64,000 nucleotides of DNA from Camarhynchus parvulus (taxonomy: Eukaryota; Chordata; Aves; Passeriformes; Thraupidae). A program made the translations under genes and the position numbers. The stretch lies in NCBI RefSeq assembly GCF_901933205.1, contig NC_044574.1, forward strand, positions 15,671,733 through 15,735,732, written 5' to 3'. The notes beneath the pieces were generated by a model, which saw only the letters and a program-made list of their open reading frames with translations, had not been told where the DNA came from and searched no databases. This document shows, piece after piece, positions 62,593 to 64,000 of the stretch. Position 1 is the first letter of the stretch. The number at the start of each line of letters is the position of its first letter.

Positions 62593-63090
62593 ATCACAGA
62601 ATCACAGAATTTCTAGGTTGGAAGAGACCTTTAAGATCATCGAGTCCAACCCATCTTCTAACACCTCAACTAGATCATGGCACCAAGTGCCAGATCCAGT
62701 CTTTTTTTAAACACATTGAGGGATGGTGACTCCACCACCTCCCTGGGTAGATGATTCCAGTATTTGATCACTCTTTCTGTGAAAAACTTCCTCCTTAATT
62801 CTAGCCTGTATCTCCCTTGGCGCAGTTTGAGGCTGTGTCCTCTTGTTCTATCTGTTGTTGCCCGGAGAAAGAGACCGACAGCCAGCTCACCACAGCCACC
62901 CTTAAGGAAGTTGAAGAGAGTGATAAGGTCACCTCTGAGTCTCCTTTTCTCCAGGCTGAACAACCCCAGCTCCCTCAGTCGTTCTTCATACGGCTTGTGT
63001 TCCAAGCCCCTCACCGGCCTCGTTGCTCTTCTTTGGACACGCTCAAGCATCTCAACGTCCCTCCTAAACTGAGGGGCCCAGAATTGGACG
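62593..63090 (-). mobile_element. CR1 LINE 3' end, about 500 bp, well preserved
   Basis: On the minus strand it reads from VQFWAP through [20 protein letters not shown], then [28 protein letters not shown]-like and [19 protein letters not shown], the end of CR1 ORF2, with an open frame. It ends with the diagnostic octamer repeats ATTCTGTGATTCTGTG at 62593-62610. The 5' end is truncated at about 63090. Open frame suggests it is one of the younger copies in the window. Confidence 0.95.
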
Positions 63091-64000
63091 ATGATATTTA
63101 AGGACAACAAATTGTCACAACCTTGTGTCAGTCTTGCCAAAAAGAAGGTGCTTGCAGCATCAAGCATCATCTAACATCTTACTCAGGCCCACTGAGAAGC
63201 TATCTAATGAGTTGCTGGCACCAGTTGTGACAGCACATACATTTTTGTCTTCAGGGGTTGACCCAAGACAACCTTGCTTAATTTACAAGATCTTCAGTTT
63301 TCTGCTTGAAGTAATTCAGCTGAAGGCATGATGATATTATGACTGCAGTATGGTTCAGCTAAGAATTCACTCTACTTTTGACACTTCAAAAGCACTTTGA
63401 GCAGATATCCTTGAGTTTCTCTCCAGGGAGTCCTTCTGCAGGTTTTTTTTTTCTCTATTTACATACAGTTTATAAACATCATTTACTGGATGATTAGTAT
63501 GTTCTTTTTCACTTGCAAATACATGTATTCCAAATATTACATGCAATATTTTGGCACAGTGGCCATTTCTGGAAGGTCAACCCAACTTCAGCAAAATCCA
63601 GTGTTTAGGTATTTGAGGCCTTGAACTAGTCAAGACAGAGGAGAAAAGTTGCTTGGTGAGAAACGTTAGCAATGCTCATATAGGAAGTAGTGGTTAATTA
63701 TGATATCTGCTGTTGGGAATTATCTGGAACCGTCTGCGGTTTGGACAGGAAAAGCTGATTTTTTTTTTGCCTTCCAAAGCTTATCTACTTTGAGACATGC
63801 TATGTAGTGACTCTGCAGCACTGTTCATGAATCTTTTTCCTGAAACGATTTTCTTAGCACAAGACACAGCCCTGTCAATGTTCCTTCAGCTGCAGTTCCA
63901 CCTTTTTCCCCAAGAGATAATTAGCAGGTGGGGAGGAGAGGGAGGATTGTTTCAAAACAATGGCTATCTCCCAGGAGAAAAACCCAGTTTCACTCATAGA
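63091..64000. other. upstream intergenic, nothing recognised
   Basis: AT-rich unique sequence next to the CR1 element; no gene or repeat family recognised. Confidence 0.55.

Noticed and set aside
62670..63170. 166-codon minus-strand frame as a host gene
   Set aside because: It is the C-terminal end of CR1 LINE ORF2, recorded as a mobile element.
1..64000. CRISPR arrays, operons, phage or plasmid genes
   Set aside because: Sequence is clearly vertebrate nuclear DNA; no regularly spaced repeats or prokaryotic gene organisation.

Overview
The window is AT-rich vertebrate nuclear DNA, most likely from a songbird (passerine) or a close relative. Two things point there. It carries many truncated CR1 LINE fragments, several with the bird-type 3' end (ATTCTATG/ATTCTGTG octamers), and two solo LTR-like elements that start TGTCCYSGTTT, as is common in songbird endogenous retroviruses. 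There are no bacterial operons, CRISPR arrays, tRNA or rRNA genes that I can support.

One protein-coding gene dominates: TAPT1 (transmembrane anterior posterior transformation 1), on the minus strand. All 14 coding exons can be joined by hand from position 61033 (ATG) down to 13449 (stop). The exons sum to 1722 nt, i.e. 573 residues plus stop, with every splice junction in phase and no internal stop, so the gene looks intact. The protein is a multi-pass membrane protein with a low-complexity Ala/Gly/Pro N-terminus, a hydrophobic core from about residue 117 to 458, and a polar tail ending [11 protein letters not shown].

Layout. 1-11.5 kb: intergenic DNA downstream of the gene, with an LTR fragment near 1.2 kb and a very decayed LINE near 7.1-7.4 kb. 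11.5-13.4 kb: probable 3' UTR. 13.4-61.0 kb: TAPT1, with its largest intron (intron 3, 13.9 kb) holding a 575-bp solo LTR and three CR1 pieces. 60.2-61.7 kb: CpG-island promoter with GC boxes, a perfect YY1 motif and a possible short upstream ORF. 61.8-64 kb: upstream flank with a strong plus-strand splice donor (possible divergent non-coding transcript), a small minisatellite and a well-preserved CR1 3' end.

The most noteworthy observation is that intron 5 has a textbook minor-spliceosome (U12-type) 5' splice site and branch point, while the other 12 introns look U2-type. I found no new multi-gene system. The other leads are small: a 17-bp perfect hairpin beside a GC-rich block in intron 4, a GTNNGT tandem donor at exon 9, and a uORF whose stop overlaps an in-frame upstream ATG.
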